From Adiantum capillus-veneris (Eukaryota; Streptophyta; Polypodiopsida; Polypodiales; Pteridaceae), in assembly GCA_014529385.2 (NCBI GenBank), contig CM043953.1:93315342-93379341 (forward strand): a stretch of DNA of 64,000 nucleotides. Direction: 5' to 3'. Shown piece by piece: positions 1 through 10,135 of this stretch. The notes under the pieces are model-generated. The model had not been told where the DNA came from. It saw only the letters and a program-made list of their open reading frames with translations, and searched no databases. The position numbers and the translations under genes are program-made. Positions within the stretch are counted from its first letter, which is position 1. Each line of letters starts with the position of its first letter.

Positions 1-1
1 G

Positions 2-1381
2 AAAGATAGAGAATCTGTACGAAAGGCAGTCCTAAGACTAAAAAGATATGTTAAGTTTTGTCCTGTGGAAGAACTGCCAACTCAGTCCAGACTTATGCTG
101 ATATTCATCCAAGGACTAAGGAATGCAGATCTCCAGAAAGACTTACATATGAAGAGGAGCACGACGCTGAATGAGTTGACCAAGGAGGCTCTGTACCTTG
201 TGGACAATTGTGCAGTCTACAAAGAAGGGGAGTTCAAGGACCTTGATGAAGATTCATCTTCACAGCAAAGTGGAAGCAAGTCTTCTAAGACAGCACTGAA
301 AGGAGAAATAGCGGTAAACCAGGAGCAGCTCGTAGATGAAATGCTAAAAAAGATCAACTTGTACGCCAAACCCCAGGCTAAACAGCCCAAGTGGTGTGCT
401 ATTGAACAAAAATGGACAAACCATGGGACCGAGGAATGTTATTATAACAAGGGATATGTGAGGGAGAGACCTTACGCTCCCTAAGCTCCAGTAGCTTCCC
501 CTCAAGTTCCACCGATGTCCAGGTATCAAGCAGTCAACTTACCAGGACCTGTAGGTGTAGAAAGACCACAACCGGTGTTGGGAAAACAACCACCCCTACC
601 AGGATTACGACCAGTTGGTATCAGATACACACCAACAGTAACTGAATCAGAAGAAAAGGATTTGGTGCCTATGCATGCTTATTATGAAGATCCCAATGGA
701 TATGCGGCAAACCCTGTCTATTATCCACCGGAAGAATCCTCGACACCAGAACCATGGAGCATGATAGGGAATCAAGCACCACCAACTGCTGCACAGGCTG
801 CAGGAGAAGGAAGATATAGCTTAGATGAACGAACATTGATATTCATAGCCAATGGAGGCATGGGCGGACAGAGACATGCTTACCAACAAAGAGGGGCTCA
901 AGGAGCACCTCAACAACCCAAGGGACCCTGTTACAAGTGTGGAGGAGACCATTGGCTGAGAGACTGTCCTCATGATGAAATCATTAGAGTCAATGCGTAT
1001 TTCCCAGAATGTGGAATTACTCATTTGATTCCCGATTGCCCTAAAAACCTGAACAAAGGAGCAAAAACCACCTTAAACATGTTAGAAACAGTACCTTCCA
1101 ATGGAGGATCGGAAAATGAAACAATCATACCTATTCAAGCGATAACACGAGCCCAAGCCCAAAGAAGGACGAACGAACCCATAGTTGGGGAACCAAAAAC
1201 CGATGCCCAAAGTTCAGAAACGAAAAATTGGAGAAGCACTTGGAAAGCTAGAAAGGCGCGTAGGAAAGCCAGGAAAGAACGAGAGCAAACAGCCCTATCC
1301 GAGGAGTTGAAACATACAAAGAACAGATTGGAGCGGTTAGAGGATCTAGCTAGCTTAAGCTCAACACCACAGCAGCCATAG
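2..1381 (+). pseudogene. gag of large Ty3/gypsy element, copy A (5' part outside window)
   Basis: This is the C-terminal half of a gag polyprotein, the structural protein of retrotransposon particles. The frame is open from base 2, so the start lies outside the window. It runs through one in-frame TAA (482-484) and resumes in the same frame to 1381. The N-terminal part matches the gag of copy B near 19490-19971 almost base for base. A zinc knuckle (about 927-967, CYKC...H...C) has only three residues before the His instead of the usual four. A second, incomplete CGITHLIPDC knuckle follows. The C-terminus is basic and Arg/Lys-rich. The TAA is also present in copy B, so it is either an inherited lesion or a programmed stop. 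Family assignment rests on the RT and integrase downstream. Confidence 0.85.
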
Positions 1382-3294
1382 CACCCAAGGAAATAGCAGA
1401 ACCCAAAAGTGCAGGATCAGGAGGATCTGTACTGGCAGACAAGGTAAACGAGCAGTTAGATGCGCTTCTAAAAGCTTATGAAGCTCGACTTAAAAAGAAC
1501 CAAACCCAGGAGCAAAGGTGGATGACTTATCCATATGCAGAAATAGAAAAACAGAGGTTGGATATGTGTAAAAAGATGATTGAGACGGCTCAATCATTGA
1601 TGGAAGAACCGCTGGGTAAACCTGCAAATTGTCACGAAGCACTAGCTCCAACCCCTATCCAACCAACATTAGAGAAACATGAGGAAACAAAGGAAAGACT
1701 CACTAATGAATATGAGTCCAGAGGAGAGCCTATCATAGTGCCAAATACCACTGATGGGACAAGTGACGGGTTCCATCCTAAAATATTTGCAGAAATGGGT
1801 AAGGACGGTAACGGTCTAGATGATTTGTGGAAGCAAATCCGTGAGGCCAACGAGGCTAATAAGATGAGTAACCCCATGAATAGCACGAGAAAAGAAAAGA
1901 ATGTGATCTTACCTCCTATTGAAGAATTTGAGGCAAGATCACAGATGGACCTTGAGATACATTCACAAGGGGGAGACCAAGGATCTATTAGTTCGGGGCA
2001 CAGCCAACCAGACTCTTTGAGAACTTTACCCTCTTACCTAGGAGAGTACGAAGCTAAGTCGGAAGTGAGAGCAATTCCATCTCAAAGACTTTCTTCTAAC
2101 AAGGTGATGGATTCGCAAGGATTGATTGAGTTGTTATCCACCCTGGTGGCATGCACAATCACGTTAGCAGAACTCCTAAGGTTAAGGCCAAACATGTGGA
2201 CCACAGTGGGAAAATGCCTAGAAAAATTTGGAGTGAAAGACCCCACCTTAAAGCTACAAGAAGGGATCAGGAAGTTGGACAGGCCTAATCTAAACACTAG
2301 GCCAGTACCATTGAATAAGGTTGGAGAATTTTGCGAGGGAGAAGACGGAAACACCACGCTACCGGTAGAATTCCAAGGAGTAGTTTCCAAGGCTATTCTT
2401 GACAGTGGAGCGGGGGTTGCTATCGCCACCAAAGAAATCTGGAAAAAATGGGGAAAACCAGCTTTGAGGGCTACCAGAATGAAACTGCAATTGGCAGATG
2501 GATTCATGGAAAAGCCTCTAGGACTCTTAGAAAAAGTAATTGTCACTTCGTGCGGAATCGAGTATGAGCATACATTTGCAATAGTCGATTTCGACAAAAA
2601 GAACAATTATGAGATCATCTTGGGACAACCATTCATGCGACAGCTGAAGATGGTCCAAGATTGGGGTTATGAACACATATACCTCAGACATGGCGAGACG
2701 ACAACTAAAATACACCTTAAAGACCATAGTTACAAAGATGTAAACCAAACACCAGTGGAAGAGTTTGATTCGGCTATAGTAGCAGGATTGGAACTACCAG
2801 CATGGTTAGGGCAACCAAAAGAGCTATGGATGTGCGGAGCTTCACATTGTGGAAGCTTAAGAAAAGAGGAATGCATCTTAGAAAGAGCAATTGAGGACAA
2901 GGAGTATATTCCGGAACCTTTCTCCAAAGATGCCTTGGAACCTCTAGAATGGGAACAAACAGTGGCAACATTGGATGTCTGTACAATTACCGACATTCCA
3001 ACAACAAAATTTTGCGATAAGGAGGGCTATGATTTGCTACCCTATTACATGGTAAGCGTTGTACCAGAAAAAGAGACGGCAGAACCTCCGGAACAAGAAG
3101 AGTTTTACAACTCCTCTGAACATTTGGAAGTAAATGATGATGCAGATAATGAGTGTTCAGACACCTCAAGTGAGCGTGGGAATGAAGCCGAGAATATCAA
3201 GTTTTATGATTTTGCTAATCAACACCCTAGACGCCAAGAACGCCATAGGAGGAAAGAGAGCAAGAAACAAAGCGAGAGAGAACCTGATGCCTAG
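1354..3294 (+). pseudogene. pol N-terminal region with retropepsin (aspartic protease), copy A
   Basis: This is the protease part of the gypsy polyprotein, which would cut Gag-Pol. The frame is open from 1354 and overlaps the end of gag by 28 bases in the -1 frame; the first Met codon is at 1522. The active-site motif ILDSGAG is at about 2398-2415 and the partner EIILGQPF motif at about 2611-2634, the usual spacing for one retropepsin domain. A long acidic N-terminal spacer and a Cys-containing C-terminal tail flank the domain. The frame closes with TAG at 3292-3294 and overlaps the RT frame (3134 onward) in +1. Two frame changes in a row may be decay, or the first may be a recoding site; no classic slippery heptamer is evident. 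Confidence 0.8.
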
Positions 3295-4639
3295 GATAAA
3301 AGGTAAAACTCACTATTTGATGCTTGTAAAAGCAGAGGATTGTGTGAAAGATCAAATATTAGGAAAATTCTCAAAAAATCAAAAAGAAAGAACACGAGAG
3401 GAAACAAAACAGGTACGAAAAGCTAAAACCGAAACAAAATCACAAGAATCTGAAAAATCAAAAAGAGAAACAACAAAAGACCAAGAGTGGACCAAACTGG
3501 AGCATAAACAGAAATACCAAGAACTGAAACGGTCTTTAAGAGAGATATGGACTACTGAAGAAGATAGTGATGGTAAAGGGGAGTCAGAAAAGGGGAACAT
3601 GAACGTACCATCACACTATCGGAAGTTTACTATCCACGACAGAAAAATCATCATGACACCACCAATCAGGGAGAGAACCAACCAAGAATCTTATGATGGG
3701 CCTGAAAATGCAAAAAAGATAGACCTCGTAGAACTAGGTGAAAAGCCTCATCCGGTCTATATAGCTAATGATTTAGAGCCTGAGGAGGAAGCACAGCTAA
3801 CACAACTTCTCAAGAAGTATAAAGATGTGTTCGCTTGGTCCTACAAAGACCTCAAAGGAGTTGATCCAATGATATGCCAACATACAATTCCTTTGAAATC
3901 GGATGCAAAGCCTAGCAAACAACGTCCTTATACATATAATGATACATTTGTTAAACGAATCAAAGAAGAAATTGACAAACTGATGGAAGCGGAATTCATC
4001 TATGAGATTGAACATACAGATTGGGTGTCACCCATTGTGGTAGTTCCCAAAAAGAATGGAAAACTGCGAGTGTGTGTAAACCTCAAGAAGGTGAATGCAG
4101 CCACCATAAGGGATATTTATCCCTTGCCAATCACAGAACATGTACTTGAGCGAGTGGCCGGGAAACGGGCTTATTCCTTTCTGGATGGGTTTTCAGGATA
4201 CAACCAACTGGCAATAGCACGGGAAGATCAACACAAAAGAGCGTTTTCCACAGAATGGGGGATTTATGCGTATCGAGTTATGCCATTTGGCTTAACTAAT
4301 GCACCAGCCACTTTCCAGAGGTTAATGACTCACGCATTCAAGGAATACCTAAGAATATTCTTAGAAATTTACATGGATGACCTGTGTGTGCACTCTCTTC
4401 TGCGAGAGGATCATATGGACCATTTGCAAAAGGTCTTTGAAAAGTGCAGGACGTATCGAATCTGCCTTAACCCGGAAAAGTGTGTATTTATGGTTAAGCA
4501 AGGACGAATCTTAGGACACATTGTCTCAAGAAATGGCATAACCACAGACCTAGACAAAGTCAAAGTCATTGTAGACCTGCCCAGGCCTACTAATTCCAAA
4601 CAAGTGGAATCCTTCATGGGGCACTGCGGTTATTATTGA
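3134..4639 (+). pseudogene. Reverse transcriptase of large Ty3/gypsy element, copy A
   Basis: RNA-dependent DNA polymerase domain. A Lys/Glu-rich linker occupies the first 200 or so codons. Then come the gypsy motifs: FAWSYKDLKGVDP, WVSPIVVVPKKNGKLRVCVN, FLDGFSGYNQLAIA, VMPFGLTNAPATFQRLM and the catalytic YMDD box (about 4370-4381), ending in the connection motif ILGHIVS. The fold is essentially complete. Translation stops at TGA 4637-4639, where related elements have Arg. CGA to TGA is the change expected from deamination of methylated CpG. The same frame continues directly into RNase H. The motifs and the downstream RNase H/integrase layout suggest the Tat/Ogre branch of non-chromodomain gypsy elements. 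Confidence 0.9.
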
Positions 4640-5029
4640 AGGTTCATATACATGTATGCGGTTATCGCACAACCTCTGTATTGTTTGCTAGTCAATTTCG
4701 AGTGGACCGAGGAGTGTGAAATGTCATTCCAAAAGCTGAAGGAAAACCTTATATCAGCACCTGTACTAAAGGCACTAGATTGGGAAAAGATATTCCATGT
4801 GCACATTGATGCTTCAGCATATTCCATTGGAAGTATTCTAGCTCAACCTGGAGACGGAACAATGGATTTTCCGATTTGCTATGCGAGCCGACAGTTAAAC
4901 AGTGCAGAAACGAACTACACAACCACCGAGAGGAAAGGGTTAGGAATGATTTATGCTGTAAAAAAATTTCGGCATTATTTGCTTGCAAACAAATTTGTGT
5001 TCTTCACGGATCATCAAGCTCTTTTGTAC
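4640..5029 (+). pseudogene. RNase H domain, left part, copy A
   Basis: This continues the RT frame after the TGA. It contains the gypsy RNase H start (KIFHVHIDASAYSIGSILAQ), the ASRQLNSAETNYTTTERKGL segment with its catalytic acidic residue, and the FVFFTDHQALLY segment with the conserved TDH. Coding is cut at codon Tyr 5027-5029 by the 2.15-kb insertion that starts at 5030. The rest of the domain resumes at 7187 in the same phase. Confidence 0.88.
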
Positions 5030-5203
5030 TGAGGCGGTCCAGGGCGGGCAACAAGAAGAGTGGCCTCTAAGCACCCTTCTAGGCTCCCATGCTGCTCAAT
5101 CGGGTTGGGGTTGGGAAAAACAACAAACACACACACAAACCCGCAACCTAACCCTACACAAATTTGGGGCACCACCTAGTTTTGGATGCGAACTAGGACG
5201 CGT

Positions 5204-5309
<106 letters not shown>

Positions 5310-5366
5310 TGCTCGGGCTGCTTTGAAATGTATTGGCAATGATCAAGCAAACACAATTATATATGT

Positions 5367-5370
<4 letters not shown>

Positions 5371-5402
<32 letters not shown>
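5371..5402. repeat. (GA)n microsatellite
   Basis: Second GA run, about 32 bp, 65 bp after the first. Confidence 0.93.
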
Positions 5403-5406
<4 letters not shown>

Positions 5407-7186
5407 GGGATGCTTGTTGCATTAATACCTTCTTACAAATCTATCCACGAACCATCAAAGTGAGATTAGTATTTTTTCAACATAGCTTGAGTAAATTACA
5501 CCACGACACATCACAAGAAAAGCCACCCCAATCACTGTCTTAAGGCCAGGGGAGTCCTCTCCACCTTGTCGCCCTCTTACAATATGTGGGATTTATGGCT
5601 AAATTGATGACAACGCCCAGACACAAGCTATCAAGAACTAAAAATATCACCAAGACACTTACACATCATTGTTGTCCATTACTTCACGTTGGAAGAGAGA
5701 CAAAGTATCCAAGCTTAGTCCAAATCCACCCTCCTTGATTCAGCAAATGTTGGGCTTACACTAGTAGGAGGAATGATAGATTTTCCACTCTCAATTGAAT
5801 GATCGCTCTCTCTCTTACAATGGCATAGAGTTCCCGTGCTAATCACCCCTATTACAACACATGCACAAGCATACGACAATGAGTTTCCACTCAAGATCTC
5901 CTTCTAGAGAGGTTGAGCTTGGATTCTCAAGCTATAGCATAGTGCTCTTGCTTATGACTCTCTCCTTTTTGTGCTAGCTACACCTTCCTTTTATCGCAAT
6001 TTTGAGGGCTAGGGTTACTCCTCTAACCATGGTTGGGTTAGATTTTCAGCACTTATCTAATTTCTTTTGCTTGGAATTATCAAGAAGTTGGTGGGGATAG
6101 ATGAAGAAGAGAGAGAGGAGAGAAGTGGAAGAGGAAAATGATAAAGTGGAAGAGGGAGTGTAGTTGCATAGCATGGGCAAACTGGGGTCCACCAATAAAA
6201 TCATAGCTCACAGCTCATAGCTCAAAAAAATATGAAAAACTTTGAGGCGAAAGTTCAGCTCACGAGCTACAACTTTTGTTTGTATCACCTTTTCAAATTC
6301 GGGGAGCATGTGATCTTTAAAAATTCAGCAAAACCGACTGTTTTTTCCACTACACAAGGTCCTTGTGAGGTCCTTCTTTGGATGATTCTTTTGAATACCT
6401 CCAAGAGTGAGCTCCCCATGGTGCATGCATCCATGCCACATACCCTTGACCTTATTTGGTAGGTCTATAATTGAATATATTATTGAGATCATGATATAAG
6501 TGAATAGTAAACTAAGAAAATCAAATATTGAGGGGTCTAAAAAAATATGTACATGTCAAATATAAATAATATAGGTGGAAAAAATATAAATGGGTAAAAA
6601 TAAATCTCTCATTATAAGTCTACCATAAAAAGATGAATATTTTTTGTGGTCTAATTTATGAGAGTAATAGAGAATAGATGTAGGAAGGAAAAATGACAAT
6701 AGTGAAAAAATATACACATAAATAAACTAGTTTTTGGATTTTTGTTGGGATGGAGTTACACCAAAAATAAGAGAAGCTTGCATGAAATTATTTTTATATG
6801 GAATAAAGAGTATGCAAAATGGTAAGAAAAAATATGGTAATGGTGAGTTAATGTACATAGCATAAATAACACACCATAGGTAGAAATATTTAAATAAATA
6901 TCAAAATAATTATGAAAAATCCTTTTATTTAGGCCCTATATACAATGAAATATTTACACACAAATGGGCCATAATATACTTATATATATATATATTTTTT
7001 TTTTGGCTCAACTAGCCCAGTGATTAGCTAATTAAGGGTTTTTAAGAAGATATGGGAAAAGTCCCCTAACTCACATACGCCTATGTACAGTGAAATGGTA
7101 GGGATAACCAAAATGTTTGAGTGATTTGATAGGGTGAGTTAGCTTACTATGGCAATTATGGAAAGCCGAAAAACGGCTATCAGTAC

Positions 7187-7948
7187 CTAGTAAATAAACC
7201 TTGCAATACAGGGAGAATCGTACGCTGGTTTATTATATTGCTAGAATTTGACTTCACAGTGGTGGTCAAAAAGGGTAAAACCCATCTGCGAGCAGATCAT
7301 CTTTCAAGGATACACAATGGGGAAGCTCCTGAAGGAGTAGATGATGACATACCAGATGCTTATCTTTTCAACATTGAAATGCTACCCAAATGGTCTCAAG
7401 AAATTGTTAGCATTCTTTCCTTCGGAACTGAGTTTGATAATACGAAATGCAGATCCAAACAGCAAACAATTCGACAAAAAAAAAACTTCCAGTTGATAGC
7501 AGGACGGCTGTATCATCTTGGATCGGACCTAATCCTACGATTATGTATAAATCCGGAAGAACTCGAGTGCTACCTTGAAGAGGCACATGTCTAGGGTTGT
7601 GCATTTCATTGTTCAACAGTGAAAACACACCAGAGACTAAAACAGTTAGGGGTTTATTGGCCAACTATGTATGCGGACACACATTCCTATGTTACCAATT
7701 GTACAATATGTAATGCCAAACGACCAGTGGACCACGCAACTTTGTTTCAAGTAAACATAGCACCTGCATGGAGTCAATATATCATTGACTTCTTAACCAC
7801 CAGGACATTCCCTGAGAACATCACAACAGCACGGGAAAAAGCTATAGAGCTGGAAGCTCGTGACTTTCAGTTAATTGGGAATCAACTCTATAAGCGGGGG
7901 AAGGACAATCAACTTAGAATCTGGCAAGTGAAAGCGAATACCTGCTGA
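7187..7948 (+). pseudogene. RNase H C-terminus, tether and first integrase H2C2 module, copy A
   Basis: Translation resumes after the insertion with the RNase H end (YLVNKPCNTGRIVRW, then LEFDFTVVVKKGKTHLRADH and LSR). A tether and a first HHCC zinc-binding module follow (His pair near 7586-7610, KTHQRL, VYWPTM, CTIC at about 7706-7717). TAG at 7592-7594 interrupts the module. A second tether-like stretch (APAWSQYIIDFLTTRTFPEN, then FQLIGNQLYKRGKDNQLRI) repeats the layout of the first tether. The frame is lost near 7921 and shifts by -1 into a second zinc module. The presence of two modules is unusual. Confidence 0.8.
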
Positions 7949-8121
7949 TTCTAGAACATGCACATAGCGGAATAAGTGGAGGCCATTTTTCGGGCGATAA
8001 GACGGCAAAAATTGTCTTAACCGCAGGAATTTGGTGGCCTACATTGCACATGGATGCCGAAGAGTTTGTAAAGCGTTGTGATGCATGTCAACGCACAAAG
8101 ATACCAATAAAAAGAGACTAG
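7930..8121 (+). pseudogene. Second integrase H2C2 zinc module, copy A
   Basis: In frame 1 this reads LLILEHAHSGISGGHFSGDK, WWPTLHMDAEEFVKRCDACQ: a full His-His-Cys-Cys integrase N-terminal domain of the kind that directly precedes the gypsy integrase core. A TAG at 8119-8121 closes the frame before the core. It repeats the order of elements (AH-G, HFS/HCS, KT, WPT, C-x2-C) found in the module 350 bp upstream. Confidence 0.8.
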
Positions 8122-9034
8122 ATGCCATTACAGCCAATGATGGGGGCAAGAGCATTTGCAAAGTGGGGCATTGATTTTGTGGGACCTATATCACCCCCTG
8201 CATATCGCACCCATACCCAATATATCATTGTGGCCACGGACTATCTCACAAAATGGGTCGACAGCCAAAGCAACACAAAAAGCTAATGCACGCACCATGG
8301 CACAATTTTTGTATGAGAATGTTTTTGTACGTTACAGGTTACCAATAGAAATTGTCAGTGACCGTGGAACACATTTTCTCAATGATGTCATTGAATATCT
8401 GCTAGAGGAATTCATGGTCATACATAGGAAATCAGCACCATACCATCCACAGGCCAATGGGCAAGTTGAGGCCACAAATAAAACACTATGCACGGTTCTC
8501 ACCAAAAGAGTGTCAAAATCAAGAACAGATTGGGATCAGCAGCTACACTCAACACTATGGGCATACAGGGTAGCTTACAAAACATCAATAGGAACAACAC
8601 CATACAACATGGTGTTTGGCCTAAATGCTATACTACTCATAGAGTTTGTAATCGCAACTCTACGAGTAGCAACAAGCTTGGAATGGACAGGGCATGAGCT
8701 CTCTTCAAGGATTGATGATCTTGAAAAGCTAGATGAACTCCGCTTACGAGCTGTCGCGTCAATCTATGCTAAAAAGAGAAGACAAAAGGAATTTTTTGAC
8801 AAGCATGTACGTACCAAAGAGTTTAAAACAGGTGATTACGTACTTGTTTATACCTCAAAACAACATGCCAAGAAACTTAAAAAGCAAGGACTGGGACCAT
8901 TTGTGATTAGTGATCTATCACAAAGTGGAGCTGTCAAGCTTGCTACATTAGCAGGTGAAGAAATGCCAAACTGGATAAGTGGATGTCGACTGAGGAGGTA
9001 TCATCTACCACTCACACAGGAGATGCTCCAATAA
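8122..9034 (+). pseudogene. Integrase catalytic core and C-terminal domain, copy A
   Basis: This domain would insert element cDNA into the genome. The three catalytic acids are present: Asp in WGIDFVGP (8173-8175, frame 1), Asp in EIVSDRGTHF (8360-8362, frame 2) and Glu in GQVEATNK (8468-8470), giving the DD35E spacing. One frameshift (1 to 2) lies at about 8260-8264. The C-terminal part has the FKTGDYVLVY and LGPFVISDL segments of the gypsy GPY/F domain and ends at TAA 9032-9034. No chromodomain follows. The core is recognisable, but the frameshift and the upstream TAG make it non-functional as it stands. Confidence 0.88.
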
Positions 9035-9055
9035 ATTCATCAAGGAAAACAACGA

Positions 9056-10135
9056 ATGAAGGAAAAAGAGAGAGTACGGGAGGAAGCTCAAGCCGAAGCA
9101 CAAGAACGCATTGCAAAAAGACGGCTTCTGCGACAACAACAAAAAAGTGGAACACCATTGCGAATCAATGCCATTCGAATGACTGAGTTGGAGGAGGAAA
9201 CAGTGGAGCCAATAATTGCGGTCAAAGTGGGCAACAATCAAGTGGGATCAACAGCTTTGCTTGATTCGGGTGCTCAAGCAAATTTGATCCCTTACAGATT
9301 ATACCAACAGCTCACAGTCACAGATCAACTTCATCCTACTCCCCAAGTGCTGGAAAGTAGCACATCACACCCATTGACAACATTGGGATGGACTATATTG
9401 CATGTACAACTACATCAATATATTTATCCACACAAATTCTATGTGGTGACAGATGAAAGCACACAACACCCAATGATGCTAGGGCAACCTTGGCAAAAAG
9501 CATACAATGTGCAGATAGATTGGAAAGCAAAGGCGGTCAAAATTCAACATGAAAATGAACAACAGGTGATATCTTTTGCTCAGCAATACCATCATGATCA
9601 ACTGCAAGCCATGCAATCACTAACAATAGAGCCAAAAACACGAATGCCATCAATGAACAACAAGAAACCTGAGACCAAATATCAGGTAAAAGCCAACCAT
9701 GCTAATTACAGACAGATGAGGTCACTAGCCACAATGCAAAAATCTAGGCTACCAAAACAAGGTAAACAAGTATGGATGCGGAAGGATAGAAATGCAATGG
9801 CAGAAAAACAACAATGTCACAAACGGATTCCAACAAAGCAGACAGTTCAACCCCAAACCAAGGGCATAAAACAAATGTGGATCCCAAAGAAAATGCTTAG
9901 CCATAACCCAAATGTCACTCACATTTGGATACCAAATCAAAAGCAACTACCTGTAGTACAAGCAACAATGGAAGGTAAACAGCTGCATTTCAAAAAGGAG
10001 AACCGACATAGGTGGATGCTGATGAAAGACAAACCAGTGGCAAACAAGAAAGAGCCAAACCATCTACAAAAATCGACAGCAACAAAATACCAGTGCAAAG
10101 CCATAGCCATAAGGCTCATAACCATTACATCCTAG
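9056..10135 (+). CDS. Post-integrase ORF with a second retropepsin-like domain
   Basis: An open frame of 359 codons starts 21 bases after the integrase stop. The first 45 residues are a charged, helical Arg/Glu/Gln-rich segment. A second retropepsin-like domain follows: LLDSGAQANLIPYRLYQQL (catalytic Asp codon 9263-9265), then FYVVTDES and MMLGQPWQKAYNVQIDW, corresponding to the ILG half of the fold. The last 160 residues are basic and low in complexity, with a recurring Trp-centred motif (KQVWMRK, KQMWIPK, THIWIPN, HRWMLMK). This copy is uninterrupted. In another frame a further open stretch (SAKQLLLAKKTIKQRAVELQ) continues to about 10284, suggesting a C-terminal frameshift. The role is unknown; protease activity is inferred only from the motifs. 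Confidence 0.72.
   Translation: MKEKERVREEAQAEAQERIAKRRLLRQQQKSGTPLRINAIRMTELEEETVEPIIAVKVGNNQVGSTALLDSGAQANLIPYRLYQQLTVTDQLHPTPQVLESSTSHPLTTLGWTILHVQLHQYIYPHKFYVVTDESTQHPMMLGQPWQKAYNVQIDWKAKAVKIQHENEQQVISFAQQYHHDQLQAMQSLTIEPKTRMPSMNNKKPETKYQVKANHANYRQMRSLATMQKSRLPKQGKQVWMRKDRNAMAEKQQCHKRIPTKQTVQPQTKGIKQMWIPKKMLSHNPNVTHIWIPNQKQLPVVQATMEGKQLHFKKENRHRWMLMKDKPVANKKEPNHLQKSTATKYQCKAIAIRLITITS

Noticed and set aside
7164-7190. Helitron 3' end: hairpin GCCG-A5-CGGC followed by CTAG and T
   Set aside because: CTAG belongs to the RNase H coding sequence (Leu-Val codons), and the true boundary is set by the GTAC duplication, which Helitrons do not make.
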